Source of the DNA: Alnus glutinosa
Lineage: Eukaryota; Streptophyta; Magnoliopsida; Fagales; Betulaceae
NCBI RefSeq assembly: GCF_958979055.1
Contig: NC_084888.1
Coordinates: 1,196,001 to 1,260,000, forward strand
DNA: 64,000 bases
Direction of reading: 5' to 3'
The translations under genes and the position numbers were made by a program. The number at the start of each line of letters is the position of its first letter. Positions within the stretch are counted from its first letter, which is position 1. Of this stretch, positions 13,077-26,600 are shown one piece after another. The notes under the pieces are model-generated. The model saw nothing but the letters and a program-made list of their open reading frames with translations, ran no database searches and was not told the origin of the DNA.

Positions 13077-15586
13077 CACTTTGATATTTCTTCAATAGCC
13101 TTCATAACTTCCGTAGAACTTGTTTCCAGCACTTGGCCTCCAAAAATGATCTCATCTACAATAGTATGCATCTGCCCAAAAAAGAGGACAAGAAAAAAAT
13201 TTGAAGCCTAGCCTAGTGGAGATTTTGCATATATTTATTGTTGGGAAAATAAGACTAAGAAACAAAAACAATGGCCAGAAATAATTATAATTTTTGCTGA
13301 TTCGGTCAGAATCTAATTCAGTTTGGCTTAATTTGTGAGTAGCAAATGCTATAAAGCTAGTAATATAAATCATAAGGAAAAACCATTGACCCCATCAAAG
13401 AAAACCTCCAACTAGTAACATAGAAAATCTACATAGGCCCAGGCTGACATTTGATATTGTTTGTCAAGTCCATAATAGAGAAAATCTGCATAACATTTGT
13501 TTTCAGAATTTAAAGAGATACAAACCTTGCAATAGTTGAACACTAAGTCGAGCTCACATACATTTTTAAAGCATTTGTCCAACGTTTCCACAAACACTGA
13601 AGGCATGAGGAAGGAGTAAGCATATAATTCAATCAAAGCAACAATTCAACCGAAACAAGTATGTGTATGTGTATGTACACAAACAAAATAGCTATTCACT
13701 GTTACATCTGGCTTATATAATATATGAATACATGACAAACATGATCTGTTAGCATTGGTTAGGAACATGACCCAATGAGTAATTGACACGAATAATTTAG
13801 GAGGTAAATAACCTACATATCATGGAGATAAACCTTAAGAGCAGTAAATCTTAATTTCAGACAACAGAAAAATTGCTCAAGTAAAATTTTTCAAAATTTA
13901 CATTTAATCATGTCCAGTTGGTCTTAGTATGCCTTACCCACTGTACAGTGACAGAAAGTGAAATAACAGAAGAGCTTGAAAATAAGGCAAGTTAACAAAG
14001 ATGGATACTGATTCCATCATAATCAAATTCAAAATACAATAGTATACAAAAGGTCCTCCAATTTTGCTCAACTTTTATAGTACTTTAAGGAAAAATTATC
14101 TCACCACCAATGGCTTATACATAGAAATTTATCTTGGAAGCAAAAGATTATCCAAACTTAATGTTTTCCAGATGGAATAAGATACAGAACCAAATCATTA
14201 TTCCCCTACAGATAATTTATTCTCATCCTTTTTATATATTCTTTCTAGAATAAATTGGGGAAAAATTAAATACTTTCACATGCATCATGCATGAAGAACA
14301 AATTTCTCAACAAACTAGTGACCGAGATCTCCACGGGATTAGTATTATTAATTGGAGAAACTTGCATCAAAACAACAATTACTTCTTCATTTTACTTGAG
14401 GGAAGAGAAACTATAAGGCGGATTCACCATCTAGCTTATTTACATTGCTGTTTAATGGTACATACATTAGATATTACATACTTTCCTCACTTCCATTTTA
14501 TTAATTTAAGATGTCTACTAACAGCATTTACTTTCTACAATTTAGCTTTTTAGCCGTATACCAGCTGCATGTAGCATCAAGCAAAGTTTGGCTATTCTGC
14601 CTCACATGCTTCCCCATTATCGTGCTCTCTGATAGATGATGTTGAAGTCTACATTTGCATTAACCAATTTCTAACAAAGTTGCAAAATCTATTTACTGAA
14701 TTACTGCTACCCTGATTCTCAAACATGTCATATGTTCTAGACAAACATCGAATGCCAAAAATAGTATAGCAATGCACAATGGTCAATGCAGAGTGACTCG
14801 AAAACATACCTTGTATCAAGTCGAGCATGGCAAGCTCATTTTCAGAACCATCAAAAACTAAAACAAAGTAAAGTGTTGCGTAATGCTTGTATACAAGACG
14901 GCTATCCTGCAGAGGATGTAAGTCATTTTATGAATAACACGAGCATTGCTAGTCGATGTAAGAGCTAAGAAATTCAAATTAACAATAGTGCGAGTAAATA
15001 CTCCCTCCATCCCAAGTTGTTGGCCTGTTAATCCATTTTGGAATGTCCCAAAATATTGTCCACTTTGAAAATACAATTTTGTTAAATTCCCTAAGTTACA
15101 TTTAAATTATTTGAAAAGTCAATACTTTTTCTTCATTTGCTTTATTTGAGCTTAAAGAAAGGACCGAAGTTTTGGAAATCTATACCCTTTTCTGAAATAC
15201 AATACATTAAATAGTTGGATTATAAACAGAAGGAACAATATGAGAAGAAGAGAAGAAGCAGAGTAAGAGTTGAAAAAGAAAAGGAAAAAGAGAAGGAAAA
15301 AAAATTACCGGGCCGAAAATAGAGTCGGCCTCCAAGAAATTGCTTACATTCTCAGCTCTACTGCATAAGACTGTATCAAAATCAACATTTAAAAGTGAAA
15401 TGCGAAGGAAAACGTAAACGAAACCTTAAAAAAGATCTCAAAATGGTCAATTGCACCAAAAACTTAAAACAATCTGTTAATTGGAGCTGTGCGGTCCAAC
15501 CAACACACAATGTTATACCGAGAATCCGATCCAGCAATTCGGAATCAATCACAATTTTGTGTGTGTGTGTGTGTGTGTATGTGTGT

Positions 15587-15648
<62 letters not shown>

Positions 15649-15861
15649 CTCCAAAAACGCTGCGGATAAGCTCCTGCTGCTTCTCAACAGGCTGAAATCA
15701 AAGAATTTAACTCAATCTCAGTATTTAATGCTAAATTAATCCATGCTCTTCAGAAATTAGAAATGATGGCCAGCTAAATTCAAGAGAGAGACCTGGAAAT
15801 CGTAAAATTTGGCCAGGCGAGGCTTGCCCTGCGTGTTCATCACCATCACCGCCCGTATCAT
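12881..15861 (-). CDS. AP3S: AP-3 complex subunit sigma
   Basis: Seven coding exons on the minus strand: 15861-15793, 15691-15649, 15370-15309, 14906-14810, 13596-13526, 13171-13080, 12947-12881. They give 166 aa, the same length as I recall for the Arabidopsis AP-3 sigma. The clathrin-adaptor small-chain fold is evident from MIRAVMVMNTQGKPRLAKFY, the RLVYKHYATLYFV strand and the VETLDKCFKNVCELDLVFN helix region, with the sigma-3 hallmark IFGGQVLETSS. AP-3 sigma stabilises the AP-3 core, which sorts cargo from the trans-Golgi or endosomes to the vacuolar membrane. Oddities: the donors of the second and sixth coding introns are GTTCTC and GTGCCC and run directly into (CT)n tracts. A Stowaway-like terminus sits in the third coding intron. 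The upstream leader probably extends to about 17.7 kb. Confidence 0.96.
13046..13074. repeat. (GA)n microsatellite next to a splice donor
   Basis: About 14 GA units on the plus strand, read as (CT)n in the AP3S transcript. They begin six bases into the sixth coding intron, directly after the donor GTGCCC. Confidence 0.95.
14998..15075. mobile_element. Stowaway-like MITE terminus in AP3S intron
   Basis: The sequence TACTCCCTCCATCCCA matches the classical Stowaway (Tc1/mariner) terminal repeat including the TA target. It is followed by a typical ...GGAATGTCCCAAAATATTGTCCA interior. The matching right end is not recognisable downstream, so this is an old truncated or solo terminus. Confidence 0.6.
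15559..15646. repeat. Compound (GT)n(GA)n microsatellite at a splice donor
   Basis: About 60 bases of GT repeats with two GTAT interruptions are followed by about 14 GA units. On the AP3S sense strand this reads (CT)n then (AC)n. It starts within the donor GTTCTC of the second coding intron. Apparent long reading frames rich in Cys-Val or Arg-Glu here are products of the repeat. Confidence 0.95.
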
Positions 15862-17700
15862 CTTGCTCTCTCTACATTATGTTAATTTTAAAATAAAAGC
15901 ACATGTAAAAAAAAAAAAACAACTATTACATGTAAAAATCACAAAGGAGCAACAAAGAATAAGAACACCAACAACAAAAAGAGTAGAATTACGAAATGAA
16001 AACATTAAAAGTACAGAAAAAGACAAGAAAAGAACCCAAATCAAGACAAGGAAGGCATCAAATAATAAGCGGAGTTGTAGTCTACATTTAGTTCAGTGTG
16101 TAGGATAAGAATTTTTTCATCATTTGCTTTCCAAGGATGTGAGCCTACAAAATCGACAGTTAACGATAGAACTTTGAGTTATAGACAACAAGGTATAGAA
16201 TAATTCAGAAACACAGACTAACAACAAAGTGTAGGGAATAAATATAGAACCTTGAACAAAACCATCCCAACATTTAAGGATTCAAAAGTTATGTTTCATT
16301 GTCCCTCCATTTTCATGAACCAAACGAACACCAAAGTAAAGCCTAAAGCACAAAAATGGTGCGTTCACAAAGAATGATGGAATGTATCAAAAAAGGGGGA
16401 TCTAGATATGCAATCACAATTATATCTGGGCAAAAATTAACCCCAAGACTTCGACGAAATTCAATCTATGTCTCAAGAACAAAGCCAACAAGAAATAGAT
16501 CCTAAGATCTCATACCTTGTAGCCGAAAGGAGAGGCAATAAACAAACAGACTACAATGTGTTGCTCTTCTCAAGGAAGAGATACTACATATACAACATAT
16601 CTTAGAGAATTGGCTAAGCCAAACAAAGCATATATTAAAATTAAACTTATCCAAGGTATAGGAAGCCCAGAAAAGTATGTGTCGACTGCAGTGTAGCCAC
16701 ATCAACCCATCACTTCTTTCTTCTTCTTTTTTGGGTATTTTAAGTTATTTTTTAATGTATTTTTCTTTAGAACATAAAACAAAATACAAAACAAAAACAC
16801 AAAGAGTTACATTGACCATAATATTATCACCTAGGAAACTGCTGTTAAGTGCTAAAACAATCCAATCTTGTAGGTTATTTTTCGTTCAAATTTTTATCTC
16901 TTAGGTGCAGTGGGGAACCATGATCTGCATGATGAGATTGCAAGAACACACAAACAAAAACTTGAGCATCAAGCCAAGGAGTTGTTCCTTCCATATCGTT
17001 GTTTTTGCACTAGAAAGGATGTGGGCATCCTGCCTCTTTGCTTCCATTGAATAACAAAATTACTACTTCTAGCTAATCAACAAAAACAAATTTCATCAGA
17101 AAATAGAATTGCAAAGAAAATAATTGGTGAAAAACAGATACCTCCATGGTGAAAAACAGAACCACTACTTCAATGAAAAACAACAGAGAATCGTCATCCA
17201 TCAATGAATTTATGCCTTAACATTGCTAAACAACAGGTATTATATGAGTTCTACTCGGTAAAGAAAAAAAAATAGTATAACCTAATTCATATCCAGAAAT
17301 ATCGAGCAATAATACACGAAATATCGAGCAAGTTAAATCTTGGCTGTTGGGATTGCAATAGATCTGTTAAAAAAATCAGAAAACCTAACCTTGGTTCCGT
17401 CGCCGGTGAAGACGGCAATCAGAGAGATGCGGCTGGCTGAGTTGGGGGAAAGCCGATGGAGACGCCACCGGTAAAGAAGAACGGCCGGCCAGAGAGAGAG
17501 ACTGTAGAGAGAAAATGACGGTGGTCGGCGCTCCTGGTCGGAGATGGGAGGCCCACTGCGGTGGGCGGCGAAATGCGGTAGCGGTCGGTGGGGGAGGGAG
17601 AAGGAGGAGAGGGAGGGAAATTCTTTTTGGGAATTATGAAATTTGGGAAGAGATGTATGTGTTTGGGGAAGAAAACGTTTTGCAAAGTCGTGTTTAACGA
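15862..17700 (-). other. Probable spliced 5' leader and promoter of AP3S
   Basis: Upstream of the AP3S ATG, minus-strand sequence near 17690-17390 is GC-richer, pyrimidine-rich and ends in ACCAAG|GTTAGG, a good donor at about 17395. Another donor-like site (CTACAAG|GTATGAG) lies near 16515. This fits a leader exon and one or more leader introns. No protein-coding region is seen. The exact exon set needs transcript data. Confidence 0.45.
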
Positions 17701-18005
17701 TGGTCATAAAAAATTTTGTGAAATGTTACGGATTCCAAATTTTTTTTAAAAGTTTAGTTTTTTATTTGTTACGATCTCATGTCATTTACTATTTTAAAAA
17801 ATTGTGTCGTTTGAGAACTAGCATTTTTCAAAAAAATTTGATTTTTTTTTTTTTTTTTTTTTTTGAATACTTACCGCTTGGGACAAGAGCCGGATCCTTG
17901 TATCTCTAGTAATGCATAATCATTCCCTTTATTTATTGTACACCACTTTTGTGGCTAACTAGTCGCTGTTTAATCGTCCAAAACGGTGCGGTGCACCTTC
18001 TTTTA

Positions 18006-18027
<22 letters not shown>

Positions 18028-18040
<13 letters not shown>

Positions 18041-18628
18041 TTTTTTGAGAGAAAGTTATACTTTCATTAAATCATGAAGGGTACATAAACCACCGTACAG
18101 TGTACATAACCACCTCAAGGGTGTACAAATTACGCCACCACAAAAGTGTGCACCCAACCGTAACAGGATTCAGACAAATTGCTACACATAAAACCCAGCC
18201 AACCAAAATGATGCCTCTGCGTTAACATATAACTTTGCTTGATCAGGGAGTCGGTCATACATTCTGAGGTAAAAGCACTGACTAGATTAAAAACCACCAA
18301 ACAACCTGTCAGTTAAAAGACAAAACAAAACAAATAGAAAAACCCACACAGGAAATGCCCTCCGGTAAAAACCCTCCCCCGGTGACGGCGCGTGTGACAC
18401 ACGCGCCGGCACAGAATAGCCCCACAACATGCATTCACCAATATCCTCCAATCTCCACCAGCCACAGCCTAAAAGAACAGGGCGTGGTCAAGCACGCGCA
18501 GTCCCAGGTGAAAAGAATCCAGGAGCGTGGTGGCCACGCGCCGCACTTTGTACCTCAACACCTTCGTAGCAAGCAGATCCCGGACCAGAAGACGTCGGCG
18601 AACACAGCTAGAACCTTCTTATATTTAA
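18028..18628 (-). mobile_element. LINE-like 3' end
   Basis: On the minus strand the block ends in TTTAATGAAAGTATAACTTTCTCTC followed by an A tract (the T tract at 18036-18045), a pattern shared with other LINE 3' ends in this window. The inner part (about 18350-18610) is GC-rich and unlike the surrounding AT-rich DNA. No reverse transcriptase motifs are visible, so only the 3' UTR part or an unrelated repeat could be present. Confidence 0.45.
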
Positions 18629-18937
18629 AGCATAGTTAGTGAGCTCTATAAATTTTTTCTAAATTTTAATTAAATAATTTATTTTTATTTTTTTATCTAT
18701 CACTTTTGATAAATTTTATATGTCAAACTCTCTAAATATTTATCTATTTTAATTAAATATTAATTTTTTATTGATTTTAAATATCCACTCCTAACAAATA
18801 AAGAAAAAAAAAAGTAAAAAAATAAATTAAAATGAGAAAGAAATAATAAAATATTCAATATGAAGTAGACTTTTTTTAGTTTTTCACCAAATTTTAGTAA
18901 AAATTTTGAAATTGAGAGCTCACTAAGAATGCTTGAT
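18629..18937. mobile_element. MITE upstream of the methyltransferase
   Basis: Terminal inverted repeats of about 40 bases start AAGCATAGTTAGTGAGCTCT on the left and, read inward from the right, AAGCATTCTTAGTGAGCTCT. The roughly 310-bp element is very AT-rich and non-coding. It ends about 190 bp before the methyltransferase ATG, so it lies in the likely promoter. Confidence 0.7.
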
Positions 18938-19107
18938 CTTTATAATAGAGCATTAAACGAAAACGGTGTCGTTTTTCTGTAACACAGACGAATGACTAAT
19001 AACACGGTATACACAGGTCAAGCCCTAAGTCAAGGATTTGGATTTCCTTATCCGCGACAAGGAAGCTTTTTAAGGAAAGTGAAAACTTGGCCACAGCGAA
19101 GCCGTAA

Positions 19108-19125
19108 ATGTACACGAAGAAGTAA
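19108..19125 (+). promoter_or_regulatory. Minimal upstream ORF before the methyltransferase
   Basis: ATG TAC ACG AAG AAG TAA ends three bases before the main ATG at 19129 and is in frame with it. A terminating ribosome would be almost at the main start. Regulatory effect is inference. Confidence 0.5.
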
Positions 19126-19128
19126 ACA

Positions 19129-19932
19129 ATGGCTACTCGGGAAGACGACGAAGACGACATAAACCCCGTCACAATGATCCTACCAGATGAACAAGACGAA
19201 GCGAAGCGATGCCCTACGACACGAGAGGATGCAACGGATCAACATCTAGACCAGCAGCATTACGTCCGTTCGATCGACTCGACGGTGGTGATCAGGCAGC
19301 TCCCGTTCCAGGGCCTCTCCTTCCAGCTCTGGCCTGCAGCCACCACGCTCGTCACCCTCCTCGACTACCACCGCCGTGACCCTACCAACAGTCCCCTATC
19401 TTCCACCCTCATTGGCCATCGCCGCCCTCTCAATATCCTCGAGCTTGGCTCCGGAACCGGCATCGTCGGAATCGCCGCCGCAGCCACTCTCGGGGCTAAT
19501 GTCACGGTCACCGACCTCCCACACGTCATCTCGAACCTCCAGTTCAACGCTGACGCCAACGCCAGCGTTTTGAACCTGAACGGCGGGGCTGTTCACGTGG
19601 CGCCACTGAGGTGGGGAGAGGCCGATGACGTCGAGCTGATTGGGCGGGACTTCGATCTAGTCCTGGCCTCGGATGTAGTGTACCACGATCACTTGTATGA
19701 CCCTCTGCTTGAAACGCTGCGTTTGTTGCTCTTAGACCGGGAGGGTGACAAGGGAGGGAAGGTGTTTGTGATGGCCCATTTGAGGAGGTGGAAAAAGGAC
19801 TCGGTTTTCTTCAAGAAGGCCAGGAAACGTTTTCAAGTTGAGGTGCTCCACGTGGACAGTCCGTGCAACGGATCTAGGGTTGGAGTAACTGTTTACCGTT
19901 TCGCCGGGAAGCGTCAGAATTTGAATGCTTGA
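19129..19932 (+). CDS. METTL21-like (Methyltransf_16) SAM-dependent methyltransferase
   Basis: An intronless 267-aa protein of the class I methyltransferase fold. SAM-binding motif I is ELGSGTG at residues 105-111, the acidic end of strand 2 is TDLP at 128-131, a family RWG follows at 161-163, and the post-II motif LASDVVYHD is at 179-187 (the D-V-V/I-Y of METTL21/family-16 enzymes). Members of this family methylate lysines of chaperones and translation factors; the target here cannot be told from sequence. The N-terminal 40 residues are acidic and probably disordered. The coding region is distinctly GC-rich compared with its surroundings. The start has good context (AACAATGGCT) and a tiny upstream ORF in front. 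It is divergent from AP3S and convergent with VPS39. Confidence 0.93.
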   Translation: MATREDDEDDINPVTMILPDEQDEAKRCPTTREDATDQHLDQQHYVRSIDSTVVIRQLPFQGLSFQLWPAATTLVTLLDYHRRDPTNSPLSSTLIGHRRPLNILELGSGTGIVGIAAAATLGANVTVTDLPHVISNLQFNADANASVLNLNGGAVHVAPLRWGEADDVELIGRDFDLVLASDVVYHDHLYDPLLETLRLLLLDREGDKGGKVFVMAHLRRWKKDSVFFKKARKRFQVEVLHVDSPCNGSRVGVTVYRFAGKRQNLNA

Positions 19933-20634
19933 TAAATTTGGTTTGTTTCTCAAAGAAATGTATTCAAGTAAGCTTTTGAATTAGCCTTCTGCCTGTCATT
20001 CCAAATATAAATGGAATTTTCAAGATTAAACAAAAAAAGAAATACAGAATGGTAATCAAGTTAAGAGTTAGGGTGATCCAAGTAACGGCAAAATTACATG
20101 GACGAAGTTTCTACCAAACTGAATTGGAGCAATTTTATCCGATCCAGCGTGTCCAAAATGCATATAATTCTGAACACGTGTCAATTTAATAAATTAGGTT
20201 GAAATAAATTAATCCAACCCTGTTCAAAGGAAAAATTTGTTCAAATTACACAAAGCCCTAAAAAAAAAAAATTGCAAGCATTCTGGTTACATTGCACTTA
20301 TACACAATCAACACCATTTCTCCTCATTAATACACCCTTACAAATAAAGAAGCTCAAACCCTTAAAAATGCCAGCCTCAAATCCACGCAATCGACCAAGC
20401 AAATATAGGATGATCCTCATCCTAAAGACAAACCAACATTCTACCATATTTATACCTCTTTTGTTGTTTTCCACTTCACCGCAGGGGTTCAGGTTTTTAC
20501 ATCTCTATCCATCGCTTGATGTTCGAACGAGTGCCTCTAGCACCTGTTTTCAGCTTAAAGTTGTTGACAAAAATCATCCTTTGCTGAGTTTAAATCGAAA
20601 ATGGATCTCATTCATCCACTTTGAGCACTGATTA
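19933..20634. other. Shared 3' spacer between methyltransferase and VPS39
   Basis: About 700 bases between two stop codons in tail-to-tail arrangement. The sequence is AT-rich and holds the 3' UTRs. No further gene is seen; the open frame at 20272-20631 has no recognisable features. Confidence 0.6.
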
Positions 20635-23600
20635 TCATCTCCTCCTTCGCGGTGAGCCTTTGCCCACAGCTTTCATACTCTGAGAGTCTCTAAAGCAAAC
20701 AAAGTGCACAAGTGTCTTCCCGTTGGGGTACACTGCAAAAACGCTTGCCCCTATCTTCTTATGGCAAAGAGAGCACGTGCTATCACTGGTGATCTTCACC
20801 ACCGTTTTCCTTTGGTTGAAGAGTTCATCCTTCACCTGTTTCGTGAAATGATTTTTTAGGATATGTAAATAATGGGTATTTGTACCATATAAATTTTTTT
20901 TCAAAATACATAAAAATGAGAGCAGCCTACACAGAAAGATACGATTGAGCAGCAAAACATAGAGTGAATGTATGTAAGGACATTTGTCCAAGAAACTACC
21001 ATTTACAGCTAAACATTCAAGATGTAGATTGCAAACAAGTTTTAGCCAAAGATATTTAACTCATTTCTTACATGAAGTCCCATGCATGATAAATGCATAC
21101 CTGCAGGTTCTCACTCTGTCTCAAACTCTTGATAACTGAAAGATTTCTGTGTGCTTCACTGGATTTTCGCAGAAGAGGTCCAAGAAATGGGAGCAAGTTC
21201 TGCAGATAACAGATAAAATTACTAACTTTCAGAGTGGAGCTTAGAGTTGATATTCTGATGCCTATCAAAAAAAAAAAAAAAAGATGTTGAGCAAGACAAG
21301 CACATGACTATTTCCTCACTATTCCCAAACTCTCACACACCACTGAGAAAGACAAAGTTCAAATATGGGTAACCAAATAAGTGACTAACAAAGTCTAGCT
21401 TAAGTAAATCAGACATCAGTAACAAGGATAGGCAAATTGATTTAGACACTCAAGGAGCCTTGCTCTAGGTACGCATAAATATCAACATATCAAATATCCT
21501 AGCAATATAACTAGTTTTTTCTGAAGTTTGTTAGTCCTCCATCAATAAAACTGATACCTGTAGTTTGGTCTCCCTTGGTAAAAGTTTGAGAGCTTGAGCT
21601 CCATTTATTCTATCCCACCTTTGGCTCAACAGATCAAGGACTTCATCGAGCATAATAGTATAACCTCCTTCCTCAATAGATTCATCCGCGTCACCATCAC
21701 TCCGGCTACTGTCGGTGCCACTCAGACTGACTCGCATGTCCTCTGCACCCTCTATTGAAGCAATTTTCTTATTTCCACGGCCTCCTTTACCCTTAACTGA
21801 AGTCCATGAACCAACCTTCGGAACGCTTGTATTTGGAGGTGATACTAGATTTGTAATTCGCTTTTCAAAGTTCTTGGTTGTCCTCCGAGGATTCAGATAA
21901 ATTTGCAGAAGAGTGAGGTATATATTGCTAGAAGATTTAAAAGATGGTTGATGAACTACAGACTCGTATACCCGATCACAATAGGCCAGTGCCAGCTCAG
22001 GAACATAAAGCTACAAATACAACAGAACTTGATAACTCAGCGAGCATTATTAAGAACATAAAGCAAAATATTGGGTTGCATCAAAGAACATCTTGTTTCA
22101 TATGTTAAGATAATACACTATAGAGAGTTCGTATTAGGATAGGGAGCATTAATAGTAGCGACTACATGTTAAAGAGACTGAAAAATTCAATCTCAAATTC
22201 AACCAACTCATAAAAGCCAAGGTCCCAGTATGAACATACAAATCCATTTAAATAGAACACTTCCAACTTTTGTCAAAAATTCAAATAAAAAATTCATGAA
22301 ATTCACTTCGGCGAACCACTGAAATCAGATATAAATGCCATAAACTATTTAAACAAATAATTCAATAACTGCTGTGAATCCAAGGCCCGTAAAAACCTTT
22401 CTGATCATGACATGAATGGTTAGTAAAACTATAGTAAGGCTATACAATTTCACTAAAGATAACCCAAATTAAAGGACGGGATTAAGGCCTAGTTAAAATG
22501 AGTATAAGCCAAGTATAATAATGTGGAAGGACGAATGTTCCACAAAACCTCCACCAGTTTTATGTATAACCTCATAAGGGGAAACCCAACCCAGCTCTTT
22601 TGATCAAATGGTTAAAAGAGAGAACATTACCCATTAAAGTGTTGGAGGGGTGGTGGGCTCTACCAAGGTTTTCCACCTTGACAGAAGAAGTCACATAAAG
22701 AAACAAACAACCCTGTTCAATTGCCAACTGAAATGAAAAAAGCCAACCCAAGTGGCAGGATTTCCCAGTTACAATGCACAGTTGAATTTAATAGTTTCTT
22801 ATTAAGAACATCATCACCATACGCACTTTGGGGTGCCACAACATATTTCCAGACTCATTTCATGTCCCCTTGCCAGCAGATTTTCTAACAAGGAAAATAT
22901 GTTGATTTACGTTGGCAAGTACCTTATGAACATATAGAGACAAGGCAAGCTCATGTTGGTTCATTTTACCCAGCAATATTGCACGCTCTTCATATAAAGC
23001 ATCTGGTGGAAGACGTTTCAACAAAGCCTCCGGATTATATCCTGAGATGCTCTCTAAAGCAGACAATAATTTCTTCCTCGTCGAGGAATAAGCTTTCTCA
23101 TCCCATTTCTGTTGAGAACTTAGATCTGCATACCAATCAAGTACTTCCGAGAGATATATTTGAACCTACAATGCATAAAAATGACAAGTACAAACAATTT
23201 TGATTAGTAAAATCAGTCAAACTACCATCATCACTTACACTAACCATGACAACAGTGAACTAGCTCAATTTGGCATAACAGAACTGTTCTGTCAAGTAAC
23301 TTTTATTTTTTAATCTTTTTCTTCTACCTTCAATTTTGATAGTTGCACTGACTCCCAAATAACAAATATTTATTCCTCTAAAATTACCAAACTAAATGAA
23401 TGAGGTCTTCACCATTTCATTTTGCAGATTTCCTGAGATCCCATTCTCATTCATTGCAAGCATGAATTCTAAGTACTTGGCCCGCATTGTTGGAGCATGT
23501 TGCTTCAAGTAAGAGTTAACCAAGTCTGCTGGAATATTTCCAGACAAATACAGCTCAACAGTTTGTGTCGGACAGCTTTCAAGAACAAGCATTGAGCACT

Positions 23601-26600
23601 CCAGGACAAGCATTGGATCAGTCCCACAGAGAGGCTGCATAGGAAAACCCATCAAATCTTAGTACATATATAACATATGCCGGCTCTAAATCAACTCTTA
23701 ATCAAATTCTGAAATTCTATAAAATCAAACTGTTACCAGAAAATAAAAGCAAATTCTACCCTAGATGGTAAAACTTAGTGCTTTAACTAACCAGGGTACA
23801 GAAAAAATTAGAAATTTCCATAATTATCATTCAGAGAGGAAAACCCCGGATCACCTTCTTCAGTTTTAGGTAGATGGCAAAGGGGTAACCATGTATACAT
23901 GCACACAAACGCAAGCACAAAATTCAGTAATGAATGCCAAGACATTGAACTTAGCAAGGACCATGGAAGAAATTATCGTCACAATTCGGATACTTTGGGA
24001 AAGTATTGGTTGACAATTTAAAAGGCTAAATCCATGTGAGGAAGGTGAAGGTTGAATAAAATAGAAGGGAACCTTCTTTAGCAGTAAAAATAAACACACA
24101 GGAGATTACTGTAAAATTAGTATCTGGTTCGTCCAGACTCTAGTATGTGGAAAGAATAGCCAGTGTAATGCTTCCATGCCACTAACACAATATGGTTTTC
24201 ACAAAATAAGCTTAACTGAAACCAAGAAAAAAGTTCCCTACCAAGTAACAGAACTTACCTTGAGGTATTCAATAATTGACTCGGGCTTAAACTTTTGGGT
24301 AAGCTCAGCTAGTGATTGATTTGATTTCGACTCTTCTATTAATTGTTGCAGAAGTTTAAGAGCTTCACGGTGCATTGAATTGCACTTGTATAGTTCTAAC
24401 AAAGCAGCATAATGATTCTTTTTTCGGAGAATTTCCTCACATATTTTCACATCACAGTAGTTAACGCCTTTCAGTAATTCTAAACCCACCGAAGACTGTC
24501 CAGTAAGAAGCAGAGCTTGGAGTAGTGCTGTGTCAAGTACTGCTGCCATCTCCCTAGCACCAGAGCTAATGTGGATGTTACCACGCCCCTGAGGACCAAA
24601 ATATTATATCTAAGAAACTGGCTTTATTTGACATGTTTAGACAGACCAAATAAGAAGACCTACAAATAGACACTAACTGGACTGAGATTACAATACATTA
24701 ATCAAATATTGTGACATCCATGACACCAACATGTTTAGACAGACCAAATAAGATGACCTACAAATAGAAATTAGCTGGACTGAGATTACAATACATTAAT
24801 CAAATATTGTGACATCCATGACACCAACATTTTAATATATATTTATTAAATTATCCAACTGACTTTGAACAAGATCAAGCATATTCTAATATAAATAAAA
24901 ATATTTAGGATGACACAAAAATTCCCACATTAGATAAAGATATATAGCTCATATTAACAAGTATTTAATAATAACAAATTATTTATTTATGCATAAAAAA
25001 AAAAAATTCAGCTTATTCTTAAGTTTATTTTTTTGATGAGTGAGCTTACTCTAAGTTTATAACACATATACTCCAACAAACATATAAGAACTAGCAAGTT
25101 TGCACTCAATAGTATTCACAATCTCTATAATCATGTAAACACATTAAATAAGGTTCGGAATCCATGTATCATCCATCATATCAAAATTGTTGAATCACCT
25201 AGAAAAGGAAAATAAGCAGTTCACCTTTGTTGATTTCTTGAACCTACTAGAGTCATACGACGCAAAATTATCTCCAACTGCATCTAAAACAACCTCTTCT
25301 GTTCCCTCAGCAGTGGCCTTTTCAATTATACTGTATCTCTTCTTCTGCAAAAACTTAATGAGAGCCATGAGAGTATTATGGCTCATTTTCTTGGAATCAA
25401 GTGCTGCATTCTCATCAGATTCCAATTGCTGTAGGGATGGTGCTTCCATATCGTCTGATAAACCAGAAGAAGTTCTTGAGAGATATGAAGCATCCCAAGA
25501 AATGTCCACCAGTTTCTCTGGCTCTGGAATCATAGTTGTTTTAGGAAGGATGATAGATGGATACAAAGAGAGTACATAGGTTATATCTATTTGAGATGCC
25601 AAAAAATGCTCCATGGCCTCCTCATAGCTTTCATTATCGAAGAGGTAGTGAGCATACCTGGGATACAGTGAGGCAAACTCATTTAATTCAAACGGTTGAT
25701 TAAATGCATGACATGCATGATTGATCTATGGCCATTGATGAAATATTTTCTTTTTCTTTTTTTGTAAGTCATCGAAAATTCATTAAAAAGCGCAAAGGTG
25801 CAACCCAAGTATACAGGATATATACAAGAGAGACATCTAACTAGAAGAAGAAGAAATATCTAGAAAAAAATGAAAGTTAGAAAATATTAGCAACCCAATG
25901 GTAATCCATGGTAAAATCTTCCATAATGCAGCCGACCAAGCAAACAATGTCACTCTAAAAAGAACCTTATTCAACCAAATACTCCTCCAAGGGAAATGAG
26001 TACTATCATGGGAAACAAGGACATTGTAGTATGATTTGATGTCGAACAACCCTCTCTTGGAAGAAACCTAACAAAGTTTGTCTTTACCACCCCAACTCAA
26101 TCTGAAGGAATGCAACAAATTGAAGAACAAGGTACAGTAATCCACCTCCCAATCGTGAGTCGCTCTTAGAAAGTTAACATTCAACTGATGAGAGACACTA
26201 GAAAGCTCCAAATGGTTTGCCACATCATCTTCCTTATACGTGTAATACTGAACAAGTTTGGAAAACAATATCTTGAGAGCTTGATCCCCACACCACACGT
26301 CATGCCAAAATATAATTTTGGAGCCGTCACCCACTTCAAATCTAGAATGACTAGAGAGCTCTCCCTAGCTCCTCCTTATATTTTTCCAAAGTCCCACATC
26401 ATATGTCCCATGGACCTCATTTGAACACCACCCACCCCACACACTACCATGTTTAGAATCAACAACCATCCTCCATAAGGCCTCTCGCTCATGAGCATAG
26501 CGCAAAAGCCACTTCCCCAAAAGAGCTCAGTTGAACACAAGTAAATTTCGGACCCCCAACCCACTTTTAGAGATTGGAGCACACACCTTAGGCCAGCTAT

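Noticed and set aside
15382-15739. Open frames of 100-114 residues rich in Cys-Val or Ser-Leu/Thr-His
   Set aside because: They are translations of the (GT)n(GA)n microsatellite on both strands and overlap AP3S exons.
26391-26401. GTCCCACATCA, close to the plant snRNA upstream element
   Set aside because: It lies inside the antisense of the LINE coding region, has no TATA box at the required distance and no snRNA after it.
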